Source: Lientehia hominis
GTDB lineage: Bacteria; Bacillota; Clostridia; Lachnospirales; Lachnospiraceae
Length of the DNA stretch: 64,000 nt
Reading direction: 5' to 3'
Assembly: GCF_021044755.1 (NCBI RefSeq)
Contig: NZ_JAJNOR010000001.1
Coordinates: forward strand, 310,001 to 374,000
Shown: piece after piece, positions 7,632-15,979 of the stretch
Layout: every line of letters begins with the position of its first letter
Position numbering within the stretch: the stretch's first letter is position 1
Notes under the pieces: generated by a model
What the model was told of the DNA's origin: nothing
Seen by the model: only the letters and a program-made list of their open reading frames with translations
The model's database searches: none
Program-made: the position numbers and the translations under genes

Positions 7632-8305
7632 GGCATATGTTCCTCCATTCGGTATCCGATTTTTCGTACCGTCCCGATACTCGCCCTGGAGCCTAAAAAA
7701 GCTAACTTCTTTCTCAAAAAAGAAATATACACTTCCACATTATTGTCTTCTGCATCCGTCTCGCTCCCCCATATCTTCAAAAGGATGGTCTCCTTTGGAA
7801 GTACAGATTTTGGATTGGACAGAAGAAGTCTCAACACTTCAAACTCTTTCATTCCCAAATGTACGCTTTTTTCTCCGCATTCCAGCATATAAGTATCCAG
7901 GTTCAGCGATATATCGCCATAGGAAAGATGCTCCACCACAACCTCTCCCTTCCTCCTGGAAAGAGCCCGGACTCTGGCCAGGAGCTCCTCTGTCTCAAAA
8001 GGCTTCGTGAGATAGTCATCTGCCCCGCAGTCCAGCCCCTTTACCTTGTCGCTGGTTTCAAACCTGGCAGTCAGCATCAGGACAGGCGTCCGATTCTTTT
8101 CCTTTCTCATGGCCCGTACCACGTCAAATCCGTTCATCTTCGGCAGCATCACATCCAGAATCACTACATCATAGATGCCGCTCATCGCATAGTCCAATCC
8201 GTCCTCTCCATTATATACCATATCAGCCGTATATTTGTGCTCCCACATGATCTGTCCCAGAGCTTCGGCCAGTCTGATCTCGTCTTCTACAATCAAAATT
8301 CGCAT
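7628..8305 (-). CDS. OmpR/PhoB-family response regulator
   Basis: A 225-residue DNA-binding response regulator. The receiver domain has the acidic pair E8/D9 in IVEDE, phospho-acceptor Asp51 in VVILDVMLPKMNGF, and Lys101 in YLTKPF. The C-terminal winged helix contains LGMKEFEVLRLLLSNPKSVL and VEVYISFLRKKL. The start at 8305 is fixed by a GGGAGG ribosome site; the reading frame is open upstream for about 440 bp, but that stretch overlaps the divergent gene and has no protein character. The kinase gene follows with a 4-bp overlap. The intergenic region carries ordered repeats that fit a dimeric OmpR-type regulator. Confidence 0.93.
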   Translation of the reverse strand: MRILIVEDEIRLAEALGQIMWEHKYTADMVYNGEDGLDYAMSGIYDVVILDVMLPKMNGFDVVRAMRKEKNRTPVLMLTARFETSDKVKGLDCGADDYLTKPFETEELLARVRALSRRKGEVVVEHLSYGDISLNLDTYMLECGEKSVHLGMKEFEVLRLLLSNPKSVLPKETILLKIWGSETDAEDNNVEVYISFLRKKLAFLGSRASIGTVRKIGYRMEEHMP

Positions 8306-8387
8306 TTCTTCCTCCCGTTTCTCATATCCTCCGCTTTTATTTATACCACAGTTCTTACTCCTCTTTCCATCAGAATAAAAGCAAACG

Positions 8388-8433
8388 CTGAAATTAGTCT
8401 GAAATTCCGAGGAAAATTTCAGTCTGGTTTCAG
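8388..8433. promoter_or_regulatory. Four-repeat operator between the two-component system and the VTC operon
   Basis: Two direct CTGAAATT copies (8388-8395 and 8399-8406) are 11 bp apart. They are followed by two copies of the inverted form, AATTTCAG (8415-8422) and GGTTTCAG (8426-8433), again 11 bp apart. OmpR/PhoB-family regulators typically bind direct repeats with 11-bp periodicity as head-to-tail dimers, so this looks like two back-to-back dimer sites. The regulator identity is inferred from adjacency. Confidence 0.6.
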
Positions 8434-8460
8434 ACAAATTTAAGGTTGCCTTTTTATAAT
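8431..8460 (+). promoter_or_regulatory. Promoter of the VTC/DUF4956 operon
   Basis: A perfect -10 TATAAT (8455-8460) is paired with a weak -35 CAGACA (8431-8436) at an 18-bp spacing. The poor -35 overlaps the last repeat of the operator, as expected for a promoter that needs an activator. Confidence 0.55.
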
Positions 8461-8497
8461 GTCTCCAGAAAAGAATACTGCAGAAAGGATGATATCC

Positions 8498-9220
8498 ATG
8501 AGTATTAAAACGTTTAAACGAATGGAAAAAAAGTTCCTCCTGACGGACCGCCAGTACGAGGAACTGAAGAATCGGATGGAGCCATATATGGAATACGACC
8601 AGTATTGTCCGGACGGTTCCTTCTATTCCATCTATAATATTTATTATGACACAGACGATTATCGGCTCATCAGAACCTCTCTCACAAAACCCTATTATAA
8701 AGAAAAGCTGAGGCTGAGAAGCTATCAGCTTCCTGATTCTCCGCAATCCCCTGTATTTCTAGAAATGAAAAAAAAGGTGGGGGGAGTGGTGACAAAGCGG
8801 CGCGCGTCCCTGTCTCTGGCAGAAGCAGACGTCTTTCTGAATCATCATAATTCTCCCAAGGACACGGCATATCTGGACGGACAGGTGCTCCATGAAATCT
8901 CATACTTCATGGAACGTCATCCCCTGTCGCCGGCAGCGTCCATTTCCTATGAAAGGGTCGCTTATTTTGGAAAAACCGATCCAGACTTTAGAATCACCTT
9001 CGATTTCTGTATCCATTCTCTGGATCTGAGATCAGATTCCACCATCCCCCGGGAACTTCTGGACCCCGGCACCTGCCTGATGGAAGTCAAGCTGGTCGGC
9101 ACTGCCCCCCTTTGGCTGGCGGAAGCTTTTTCTTCTCTTCATATCCGCTCCGCCAGCTTTTCCAAATATGGCGTCATGTATAAACAATCTCATATAATCA
9201 AAGAAAAGGAGTTCCTATGA
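8498..9220 (+). CDS. VTC-domain polyphosphate polymerase
   Basis: A 240-residue protein of the VTC family (triphosphate-tunnel fold), whose yeast member makes polyphosphate from ATP. Visible features are the basic start FKRMEKKFLL, YYDTDDYRLIR, KLRLRSY, FLEMKKKVGGVVTKRR, ISYERVAYF and the late Glu in CLMEVKLVG, together giving the alternating basic and acidic strands of a tunnel enzyme. The ATG at 8498 was chosen because AAAGG lies 9 bases upstream; upstream in-frame codons back to 8459 sit in the promoter. The stop overlaps the start of the DUF4956 gene by 4 bp, a common VTC partner in Firmicutes. Activity is inferred from the family. Confidence 0.85.
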   Translation: MSIKTFKRMEKKFLLTDRQYEELKNRMEPYMEYDQYCPDGSFYSIYNIYYDTDDYRLIRTSLTKPYYKEKLRLRSYQLPDSPQSPVFLEMKKKVGGVVTKRRASLSLAEADVFLNHHNSPKDTAYLDGQVLHEISYFMERHPLSPAASISYERVAYFGKTDPDFRITFDFCIHSLDLRSDSTIPRELLDPGTCLMEVKLVGTAPLWLAEAFSSLHIRSASFSKYGVMYKQSHIIKEKEFL

Positions 9221-9903
9221 ATTACATATTTTCTTCTGTAGCCGGAGACAGTCTGACTCTGTCGTCCACCGCAGCCATCCTGGCCTGCGCCCTGTTGACC
9301 GGATTTTTCATCAGCTGTATTTATATCTTCACTCATAAAGAAAGCGGATATGTCCCGTCCTTTGCGATCACCCTGATCATGCTACCTGCCATCATCGCCA
9401 CCATAATTCTGCTGGTCGGCAGCAATGTGGCAAGGGCCTTTTCCCTGGCCGGCGCCTTTTCCCTGGTGCGTTTCCGGAGCGCTCCCGGCGATCCGAAGGA
9501 CATCGCCTATGTATTTTTTACCGTAGCCGTGGGGCTGGCCTCCGGCATGGGATTTCTCACTTACTCCCTGCTGTTCGCCCTCGTCCTGTGCCTGGCCATG
9601 GTGATACTGGAAAAATCTCATTTCGGAGTCCCCAAAAGTGAAACCATGACGCTTAAAATCGCCATCCCTGAGGATTTGAACTACGAAGGGCTTTTTGATG
9701 AAATCTTAAAGGAATATACAGATTCCTGGAAAATACGCCGTGTCCGTACTACAGAATTTGGGACCTTATTCGAGCTGGTATACCGCATTCAAATGAAACA
9801 GAACATCAGCCAAAAGGCTTTTTTAGACAGCATCCGGTGCAGAAACGGGAATATGAACGTCACCCTGGTCCTTAACGAATATGAGGACCGCATCTATGAA
9901 TAA
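9217..9903 (+). CDS. DUF4956 domain membrane protein
   Basis: A 228-residue protein with about four membrane helices in the first 140 residues and a soluble C-terminal domain (about 145-228). The conserved core ARAFSLAGAFSLVRFRSAPG followed by DPKDIAYVFFTVAVGLA identifies DUF4956. These genes commonly follow VTC-domain genes in bacteria, so the protein may anchor the polymerase or help handle its product; this is inference from context. The start overlaps the VTC stop codon (ATGA). The gene ends 11 bp before the convergent antiporter gene, with no obvious terminator between them. Confidence 0.85.
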   Translation: MNYIFSSVAGDSLTLSSTAAILACALLTGFFISCIYIFTHKESGYVPSFAITLIMLPAIIATIILLVGSNVARAFSLAGAFSLVRFRSAPGDPKDIAYVFFTVAVGLASGMGFLTYSLLFALVLCLAMVILEKSHFGVPKSETMTLKIAIPEDLNYEGLFDEILKEYTDSWKIRRVRTTEFGTLFELVYRIQMKQNISQKAFLDSIRCRNGNMNVTLVLNEYEDRIYE

Positions 9904-9914
9904 CGCTCTGTGCT

Positions 9915-11342
9915 CTATTCTGCCTCTCCCTGTACATTTATAAAATCTTTCCTGCCGATTCCAAGGAAGATGGACACAAACATGACTGCCGTCATAACAA
10001 ACGTGAAGAAACAGTATGGCGTGATCTGTATCCCGCTCAAGGGAGCACTCGTATCCACCGTAAAGCTTAAAATATACATCATAGTACAAGTCCACGGCAG
10101 GCTGTAGCACCACGTACAGGACTGGGCGTCCATCAAGTTCGCCATCCGGTAGCGGCTGATTCCATGCTTATCGGCAAGGGGCCTCGCGAAGGAAGGCCCC
10201 ACTGTCAAAATGGCCGGAGCGTTTAATCCCATAATCGATGACAATGCGATGACCATGAAAGAGATCACGACCTCTGCTCCTACCGCACGTCTGGTCACAT
10301 GGCTGAGAGCGTTCAGAATCTTCATATCTCCATGTCCGCACTTCATGATATGAATCGCACTGAACAACATCAGACATAGGACAACCATCTGAGTCATACT
10401 GGACAGACCGGTGAACACAGCGCCTCCGACCGCACGGTCAAGCCCCGAGCCGCTGACAGAAAACAAGGCTTCTCTCACTGGGTTCACCGCATCGATCTGA
10501 ACAAAGTCCATTAGTCCGAATATCACTGCAACCGTTCCCGACAATACGGAGCCTATAATCGTAGCAATGATCAGGTCGCCGGATTTTATGGCAATGATCA
10601 GTGTAATGATCACTGGAACGATCATGATCAGAGTCATTTGATTATAGGAGACCGCTTCTTTTATGTTGGCAGACTGGCCCAGTATATTTCCCACGATGAT
10701 CGTGATGATCAGGGTAATGGCAGCAGCCGTCAGAGAATATTTCAGGCGGCTTCTCACACACTTGGGAACATCCACGTCCATGGCAGTCGCTGAGGCGATC
10801 GTGGAATCGGAAACCGGCGCCAGGTTATCTCCAAATGCTGCTCCTCCCAATATCGCCCCTGCCAAAAAGGCAGGATTCACTCCCAGTTCCACTCCGGCCG
10901 GATACAATACTCCCATACAGGCTGCAATTGTTCCGAATCCGGTTCCGGTAGCCGTGGAAAACAAAGTAGCGGCCAAAAAGGAAATCACCGTAAAGAGCAC
11001 GGGACCCACGCCAAAGGATCCTGCCAGACCCGCAAGACCCGTGGCAAAGCCGGACATCCTCAGAATCCTCGAAAACACGCCGGCAAACAGCCATGTGGCA
11101 ATGGGAAAAGCCGTATCCTTACTGGCCATTCCCATGATCAGCGTATTGCTGTATTGCTTTTTATCCTTCGCCAGGAAAAACGGGATCACCAGCCCCAGGA
11201 AAATCGGCACCCAGAGAGCCCCGTCGGATATGGAACCCCAGAAAAAGGTGGTGACAATGATCAGCACGATGAAAAGAAGCAGCGGTGCCAGGGAAACCCA
11301 TTCCCCTCCGTAAAATTCTAATTTTCTATTTTCTTTTTCCAT
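9915..11342 (-). CDS. Na+/H+ antiporter, NhaC family
   Basis: A polytopic membrane protein of 475 residues with about eleven or twelve hydrophobic helices. The conserved family motif GAAFGDNLAPVSDSTIASA lies near residue 165, and FSTATGTGFGTIAA precedes it. NhaC-family carriers exchange sodium for protons, but some members move organic acids or amino acids coupled to sodium. The gene lies 14 bp downstream of the asparaginase gene and is probably cotranscribed with it, so an amino-acid-related substrate such as aspartate or malate deserves consideration. That link is inference. Confidence 0.88.
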   Translation of the reverse strand: MEKENRKLEFYGGEWVSLAPLLLFIVLIIVTTFFWGSISDGALWVPIFLGLVIPFFLAKDKKQYSNTLIMGMASKDTAFPIATWLFAGVFSRILRMSGFATGLAGLAGSFGVGPVLFTVISFLAATLFSTATGTGFGTIAACMGVLYPAGVELGVNPAFLAGAILGGAAFGDNLAPVSDSTIASATAMDVDVPKCVRSRLKYSLTAAAITLIITIIVGNILGQSANIKEAVSYNQMTLIMIVPVIITLIIAIKSGDLIIATIIGSVLSGTVAVIFGLMDFVQIDAVNPVREALFSVSGSGLDRAVGGAVFTGLSSMTQMVVLCLMLFSAIHIMKCGHGDMKILNALSHVTRRAVGAEVVISFMVIALSSIMGLNAPAILTVGPSFARPLADKHGISRYRMANLMDAQSCTWCYSLPWTCTMMYILSFTVDTSAPLSGIQITPYCFFTFVMTAVMFVSIFLGIGRKDFINVQGEAE

Positions 11343-11356
11343 ATCATTTTCCCCCT

Positions 11357-12331
11357 TCAGTATAATTGAAATATGTTCTGCAGCTCATCTCTGCCGCTGG
11401 TCCTCAAAAGCGCCAGAGACAGCAGGATTCTGGCTTTCACGGGAATCAATGTCTGGCCAGGTATGGTCATCAGCTCTTCATCGCAGTGATCCTGACTGAC
11501 CATACCGTTTCCGACCCGTGTCGTCCTCACGATAGGTATTCTTTCCGAAAGCTTTCGGATTTCTTGCTTCCAGCTTTTGCTCATGAGCCCGCTTCCTGCT
11601 CCCGCCAGAATCAATCCCTGTGCCCGGGATGCAAGAAATTCCAGGATACCAGGATCGGCATCGGCATAAAAATATGCGATTTCTACTTTGGGAAGCATGT
11701 CGACTCCTTTTACTGTAAATTCCGTATCCACCGTATGTTTTTTGACCGGAAGCTGCAAAAACCGCGGAACGGAATCCTGCATATATCCGATACATCCAAA
11801 GTCCTTTCCGTCAAATGCCGCCGGGCGGAAACAGTTGACCTTCTGTACCCGGTCGGCACTGAAGATCCCATCGGCAAATACCACCAGTACTCCTTTTCCT
11901 TCCGCCTCTTCACTGGCTGCCAGAGAAACCGCCTCATAGAGATTCTGCGGACCATCCGCGCTGTTGGCCGTAGCTGGACGCATCGATCCGGTCAGTACCA
12001 CTGGTTTTTTTGTCTTAACTGTCAGATTCAGGAAATATGCCGTTTCTTCCATAGTATTAGTTCCGTGGGTAATGACAAACCCGTCTATGGAAGGGTCCTC
12101 CGCCAGCTGGTTAACTCTCTTCGCAAGAGCGATCCAATTCCTACATGTAATATCATCACTGGAAATGTTTAGAATCTGTTCTCCCTCCAGAGCCGCAATT
12201 TCTCCCACCCCTTTTATGCTCTCCAGAAGTTCATGGACATCAAATTTTCCGTCGCGGTAACCGGAAGTCTTTCCTTCCTCTCCCGCAGCAGAGATTGTCC
12301 CGCCTGTTGCCAGAATATATACCTTCTTCAT
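11357..12331 (-). CDS. Asparaginase-family amidohydrolase
   Basis: A 324-residue cytoplasmic enzyme without signal peptide. The first active-site motif ILATGGTIS has the nucleophilic Thr12. The second, ITHGTNTMEETAYFL, has Thr91 but Asn92 where characterised bacterial L-asparaginases have Asp (Thr89-Asp90 in E. coli AnsB). GSMRPATANSADGPQNLYEA follows as usual. The Asp binds the substrate amino group, so activity or specificity may differ. The start has a strong GGGAGGAGG ribosome site. It is followed after 14 bp by an NhaC-type carrier. Hydrolysis of asparagine to aspartate and ammonia is the family function. Confidence 0.88.
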   Translation of the reverse strand: MKKVYILATGGTISAAGEEGKTSGYRDGKFDVHELLESIKGVGEIAALEGEQILNISSDDITCRNWIALAKRVNQLAEDPSIDGFVITHGTNTMEETAYFLNLTVKTKKPVVLTGSMRPATANSADGPQNLYEAVSLAASEEAEGKGVLVVFADGIFSADRVQKVNCFRPAAFDGKDFGCIGYMQDSVPRFLQLPVKKHTVDTEFTVKGVDMLPKVEIAYFYADADPGILEFLASRAQGLILAGAGSGLMSKSWKQEIRKLSERIPIVRTTRVGNGMVSQDHCDEELMTIPGQTLIPVKARILLSLALLRTSGRDELQNIFQLY

Positions 12332-12519
12332 CTGTACCTCCTCCCTTTTCGCAGTAAGCTTCCGAATCCTGATAGAGAAAAAGGACCTGAGCCTTCTTTC
12401 TCAAATCCTTTTTATATCCGCTTCCGCTCTTTATTCTATTTTCCCATCTATCCTGTGATTTATCTATGAACTATTCTCCAGCTTTTTTCTACTTTTCCGC
12501 ACAATCAGCCGAAAATGCC

Positions 12520-13590
12520 TCAGCTTCCCATGTCGGTCCCCCTGTGATCCTCCCGTACCCGTGAATCCAGATATCTCGCTTCCAAGCTCCTGACCATTTC
12601 CACATAGCGCTCTTCACATGCTTCCTCCCTTCCGGCTGCGATATCCTGAAGGCACGGCTCCAGATATGTGCTCCAGACAGATCTATAAATACCGGCGCGG
12701 TCCTCTTCCATATCCATACAGGTGACAATGGCAGGCGCCACCTCGTAGTACTCTTCTACCAGGGCTCGGCCATCTTCACTTTTCATCATGTATGTATCCC
12801 GGAATTTCCGGAGGCTTTGAAGCTCCTGACAGTCGTCAGGCTTCCCAAAGGATTCGCAGACTGCCGTGGTTATGAAGCACATCTTACCCTTTCGAAAACC
12901 GGTCACCATATCACTGTAGGTGCCTTTCCTCAGAATGGACTTCGGATACTGGCGCATCCATTCCTCCACCATGATATCCGTCAGCCTTTCACTTACGCCA
13001 AGCCTAAGTTCTAGAATCATTGGAATCGTATAGACTGCCAGAATCATCTTATACTGGTCACATTTCAATGCCCTCGCATTCTTGGAGCGCAGAGACTGGT
13101 CCGACTCCACCTCTGTATGAATGTCTTTCATGAGATTGGAGGCCAAAAGACGCATAAACTCCTCTCCATGGTCCTCTGCCTCCAGTGCATAGCGGTCCAC
13201 CGCTTCCACCGCCGGACGGCATTTTATTTTATATGCATCAAAGTAATCCGGGTATTCCGAACGCTTAAAGTGTTCCATCGCATTCTTATGCCGGAACAGA
13301 ATTTCAGAAAAATGTATCTGCGCATATACCTGATTGGCTTTCAAATTATATTCATCCAATTCTAGCATCCGGCCGATCAGTTCCTCTGCTTTTGAATCTC
13401 CGTTTTCCCAGAGTTTATGCAGCACCTCTTCCAGCTCCCCCGCCTGGCTCTTTTCCTTGCCCTCATGGGGAATCACCAGTTCCTCCTGGCTGAGTACCGC
13501 ACCGCAGTACATACAGGAAAATGTTTCAAGCTCTTCCGGAATGCACAGAGCACCTCCGCATTTCGGGCATTTACCTTCTCTGTTGGCCAT
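12520..13590 (-). CDS. Zinc-ribbon and CFI-box domain protein of unknown function
   Basis: A 356-residue soluble protein. Residues 7-30 form a zinc ribbon (CPKCGG ... CMYCGA). A middle region of about 200 mostly helical residues has no domain I recognise. Near residue 240 comes CFITTAVCESFG followed by LQSLRKFRDTYM and LVEEYYEVAPAIV, the CFI-box domain, a short Cys-containing module of unknown function found at the C-terminus of many bacterial proteins. I chose the ATG at 13590, which has GGGAAG upstream; a GTG at 13602 is in frame. It is a single gene with its own promoter. Confidence 0.7.
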   Translation of the reverse strand: MANREGKCPKCGGALCIPEELETFSCMYCGAVLSQEELVIPHEGKEKSQAGELEEVLHKLWENGDSKAEELIGRMLELDEYNLKANQVYAQIHFSEILFRHKNAMEHFKRSEYPDYFDAYKIKCRPAVEAVDRYALEAEDHGEEFMRLLASNLMKDIHTEVESDQSLRSKNARALKCDQYKMILAVYTIPMILELRLGVSERLTDIMVEEWMRQYPKSILRKGTYSDMVTGFRKGKMCFITTAVCESFGKPDDCQELQSLRKFRDTYMMKSEDGRALVEEYYEVAPAIVTCMDMEEDRAGIYRSVWSTYLEPCLQDIAAGREEACEERYVEMVRSLEARYLDSRVREDHRGTDMGS

Positions 13591-13662
13591 ATTTCTTCCC
13601 ACTTTCTTTACTGATCCGTTTCTTTATCTTAGGTTCCAAAATCACCGCAGTCTTTCCCGGTC

Positions 13663-13691
13663 ATCATATCATATTTTGCAGCCGTTTACAA
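13663..13691 (-). promoter_or_regulatory. Promoter of the zinc-ribbon/CFI-box gene
   Basis: On the minus strand: TTGTAA (13691-13686), 17-bp spacer, TATGAT (13668-13663), about 75 bp upstream of the start codon and just after the yebC terminator. Confidence 0.65.
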
Positions 13692-13718
13692 TATTTCCGC
13701 GCTGCTTCCCATAAGACT

Positions 13719-13766
13719 AAAAAAGCCCGGAAACCAGCAGTTTCCCGCCGGTTTCCAGGCTTTTTC
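13719..13766. terminator. Terminator after yebC
   Basis: An inverted repeat AAAAGCCCGGAAACC / GGTTTCCAGGCTTTTT (13721-13735 and 13750-13765) with a 14-base loop and T runs on both sides. On the minus strand it ends the yebC transcript. Confidence 0.85.
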
Positions 13767-13781
13767 CTGTCTGTGAGCCGC

Positions 13782-14510
13782 TCATTCATCCCAGTTATGG
13801 TATACTTCCTGGACATCGTCATCCTCGTCCAAAAGACCCAGGATTCGGTTCATCATCTTAATATCCTGCTCATCATCGAGACTCACCCAAGTCTGAGGGA
13901 TCATCGTCACCTGAGCATCCGCCATGGGAATCCCCTCTTTTTCCAAGGCTTCGCGGACGGAACTAAAGTCCTCCGGATTCGTCGTGATCTCAAAGCTGTC
14001 TTCTTCCTCCGCAAAATCCTCAGCTCCCGCATCCAAAGCGAACATCATCAGATCATCTGCTTCCATTTCACATTCTTCTTTATCCACGATGATCTGTCCT
14101 TTTTTATCAAACATAAAAGACACGCATCCGGGAGTTCCCACGTTCCCGTTCCCTTTGGTAAACGCGTTGCGGACATTGGAAGCCGTCCTGTTTTTGTTGT
14201 CCGTCAAGGTATCTACGATAATCGCAATGCCATTCGGTCCATAGCCTTCATAGGTAATCGTCTCATAGTTCACGGAATTGGCATCACCGGCAGCCTTCTT
14301 TATGCCTCTGTCAATGGTATCATTGGGCATATTGTTGGCCTTTGCTTTCGCAATGACGTCTCTCAGCTTGCTGTTGTTGGCCGGATCGGCTCCGCCCTCT
14401 TTTACCGCCACAGCGATCTCTCGTCCGATCACTGTAAAAATCTTGCCTTTGACTGCATCGTTTTTCTCTTTCTTATGCTTGATATTCGCAAATTTGGAAT
14501 GTCCTGACAT
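13782..14510 (-). CDS. YebC/PmpR family regulatory protein
   Basis: A 242-residue protein of the YebC family, recognised from MSGHSKFANIKHKKEKNDA at the N-terminus and GPNGIAIIVDTLTDNKNRT in the middle. Members have been reported as DNA-binding regulators and, more recently, as translation factors that help at difficult peptide sequences. Three domains are expected; the last third is acidic and ends DDVQEVYHNWDE. It has a good AAGGAGAGG ribosome site, its own promoter (TTGTCA, 17 bp, TAGAAT) and a terminator, so it is monocistronic. Confidence 0.95.
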   Translation of the reverse strand: MSGHSKFANIKHKKEKNDAVKGKIFTVIGREIAVAVKEGGADPANNSKLRDVIAKAKANNMPNDTIDRGIKKAAGDANSVNYETITYEGYGPNGIAIIVDTLTDNKNRTASNVRNAFTKGNGNVGTPGCVSFMFDKKGQIIVDKEECEMEADDLMMFALDAGAEDFAEEEDSFEITTNPEDFSSVREALEKEGIPMADAQVTMIPQTWVSLDDEQDIKMMNRILGLLDEDDDVQEVYHNWDE

Positions 14511-14567
14511 TTGAACCTCTCCTTTTTTCTATCCTTCAGTTTCACTTATTATCTTATCCGACTTTTT

Positions 14568-14596
14568 ATTCTATCATTTTTTCTGTATCCTGACAA
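14568..14596 (-). promoter_or_regulatory. yebC promoter
   Basis: On the minus strand: TTGTCA (14596-14591), 17-bp spacer, TAGAAT (14573-14568), about 58 bp upstream of the yebC start codon and just beyond the MATE gene. Confidence 0.7.
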
Positions 14597-14599
14597 GGC

Positions 14600-15979
14600 T
14601 TAAGACATGCCCGCCGCAAGATTTTTCAGCCATTTTTTCTTCTTATAGCGTCGGTATCCAATGAAAAACTTCGCAAACTCCTCCGTAAGCGTCATGGCAA
14701 ACACCAGATGTATCGGAAACCGGAATACCAGCGCTCCCAAAAATGACATGGGGACGCCGATAAGCCAGACGCTTCCACTGTCCAGCATCAGACAGAACCT
14801 TGTATCTCCTCCGCTTCGCAGGACCCCTACCACATTCACGATATTGAACATCTTAAAAGGAAGGAACAGCCCATAAACCAACATACAGTAAGCGGCTTCC
14901 TTCAGCACTGTCTCAGATACGTCATAAAAGCCCACCAGCAGATTCCGTGTGACGATGCAGAACACGGCCAGCAGTATCGACGCCGTAAATTGAAGCCATA
15001 ATAGTTTAGACGCGTCTTTTTCCGCATCTTTGATCCGTCCGGCGCCCAGTTCATTTCCGAGGATCACCGTGGAAGCGGCAGAAATCCCCTGGAAAAATAC
15101 CAGAATCATATCCTGAATGGTCTGAGCGATAGTCACCGCCGCCACAGAGGTATCTCCCATTCTTCCATATGCCAGGGAATACATGGTCACTCCCAGCCCC
15201 CACATGAATTCGTTTCCGATTATTGGCAGCACCGTCCGTATGTACTCCTTTATCAGCGTCTTTGGATAGCCGATAAGCTCAGAAACCTTCGCTGCCAGCT
15301 CTGTTTTCCACCCGTAAACATACAGAAAAATGCAGGTCACTTCCACTAACCTGGCTGCAAGTGTTGCGACAGCCGCGCCGCTGACTCCCATGGCCGGCGC
15401 GCCGAAATGGCCGAAGATCAGAGCATAGTTTAATGTAATATTGACCATGATCGCGATCAGACTCGTCACCACCGGCGTTCTGACTCTTCCAACAGACCGC
15501 ATCACCGCCACATATATATTCGTGACTGCCGTAAACGGATAGCTGATGCAGGCCAGCCTCAGATAAGCGGCTCCCGTCTCCACAGAGGTAGGACTGTTGG
15601 TGAAGATCCTCATGACAGCCTTCGGAGCAAAAAGACTGGGCAGAGTAAAAAGAAGAGAACCGATGATTCCCAGAATCAGAGAAATCCCCAACACCTTTCG
15701 AATATTTTTCCCATCGTGATTTCCCCAGAACTGGGCGCTCAGCACGGAAGCGCCGCTGGCAATCCCGAATATCAGCAGATTGAACACAAAAAACACCTTG
15801 TTGGCCAGCCCCACTCCGGCAATGGCTGTCTCACCCAAGGTGCCGATCATCATGGTATCCACCATGTTCGTAACGGTATTAAGAAGTGCCTGTGCTGCCA
15901 CAGGCACTGCGATCATGACCGTCTTTCTCAGAAACACCGCATCCGAAAATACAGCGCGAACCGATTTAATCATCTTCAT
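14600..15979 (-). CDS. MATE family efflux transporter
   Basis: A 459-residue polytopic membrane protein with about twelve helices. Family features are IAVPVAAQALLNTVTNMVDT and MIGTLGETAIAGVGLANK near the N-terminus and repeated halves with Pro/Gly-rich helices. MATE proteins export cationic drugs or metabolites in exchange for sodium or protons. The start at 15979 is favoured by a GAGGAAAA ribosome site, and the gene then overlaps the end of the CNNM/CorC-type gene by 14 bp, so the two are translationally linked. The substrate cannot be predicted. Confidence 0.92.
   Translation of the reverse strand: MKMIKSVRAVFSDAVFLRKTVMIAVPVAAQALLNTVTNMVDTMMIGTLGETAIAGVGLANKVFFVFNLLIFGIASGASVLSAQFWGNHDGKNIRKVLGISLILGIIGSLLFTLPSLFAPKAVMRIFTNSPTSVETGAAYLRLACISYPFTAVTNIYVAVMRSVGRVRTPVVTSLIAIMVNITLNYALIFGHFGAPAMGVSGAAVATLAARLVEVTCIFLYVYGWKTELAAKVSELIGYPKTLIKEYIRTVLPIIGNEFMWGLGVTMYSLAYGRMGDTSVAAVTIAQTIQDMILVFFQGISAASTVILGNELGAGRIKDAEKDASKLLWLQFTASILLAVFCIVTRNLLVGFYDVSETVLKEAAYCMLVYGLFLPFKMFNIVNVVGVLRSGGDTRFCLMLDSGSVWLIGVPMSFLGALVFRFPIHLVFAMTLTEEFAKFFIGYRRYKKKKWLKNLAAGMS

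Noticed and set aside
7893..8746. Longer N-terminus of the response regulator, open to 8746 on the minus strand
   Set aside because: The extra 147 residues have no protein character, overlap the divergent VTC gene and its promoter, and a GGGAGG ribosome site lies before the ATG at 8305.
12350..12420. Hairpin GAGAAAAAGG / CCTTCTTTCTC upstream of the asparaginase gene as a terminator or riboswitch
   Set aside because: The stem is bulged, no T-run follows on the minus strand, and no riboswitch core is recognisable.
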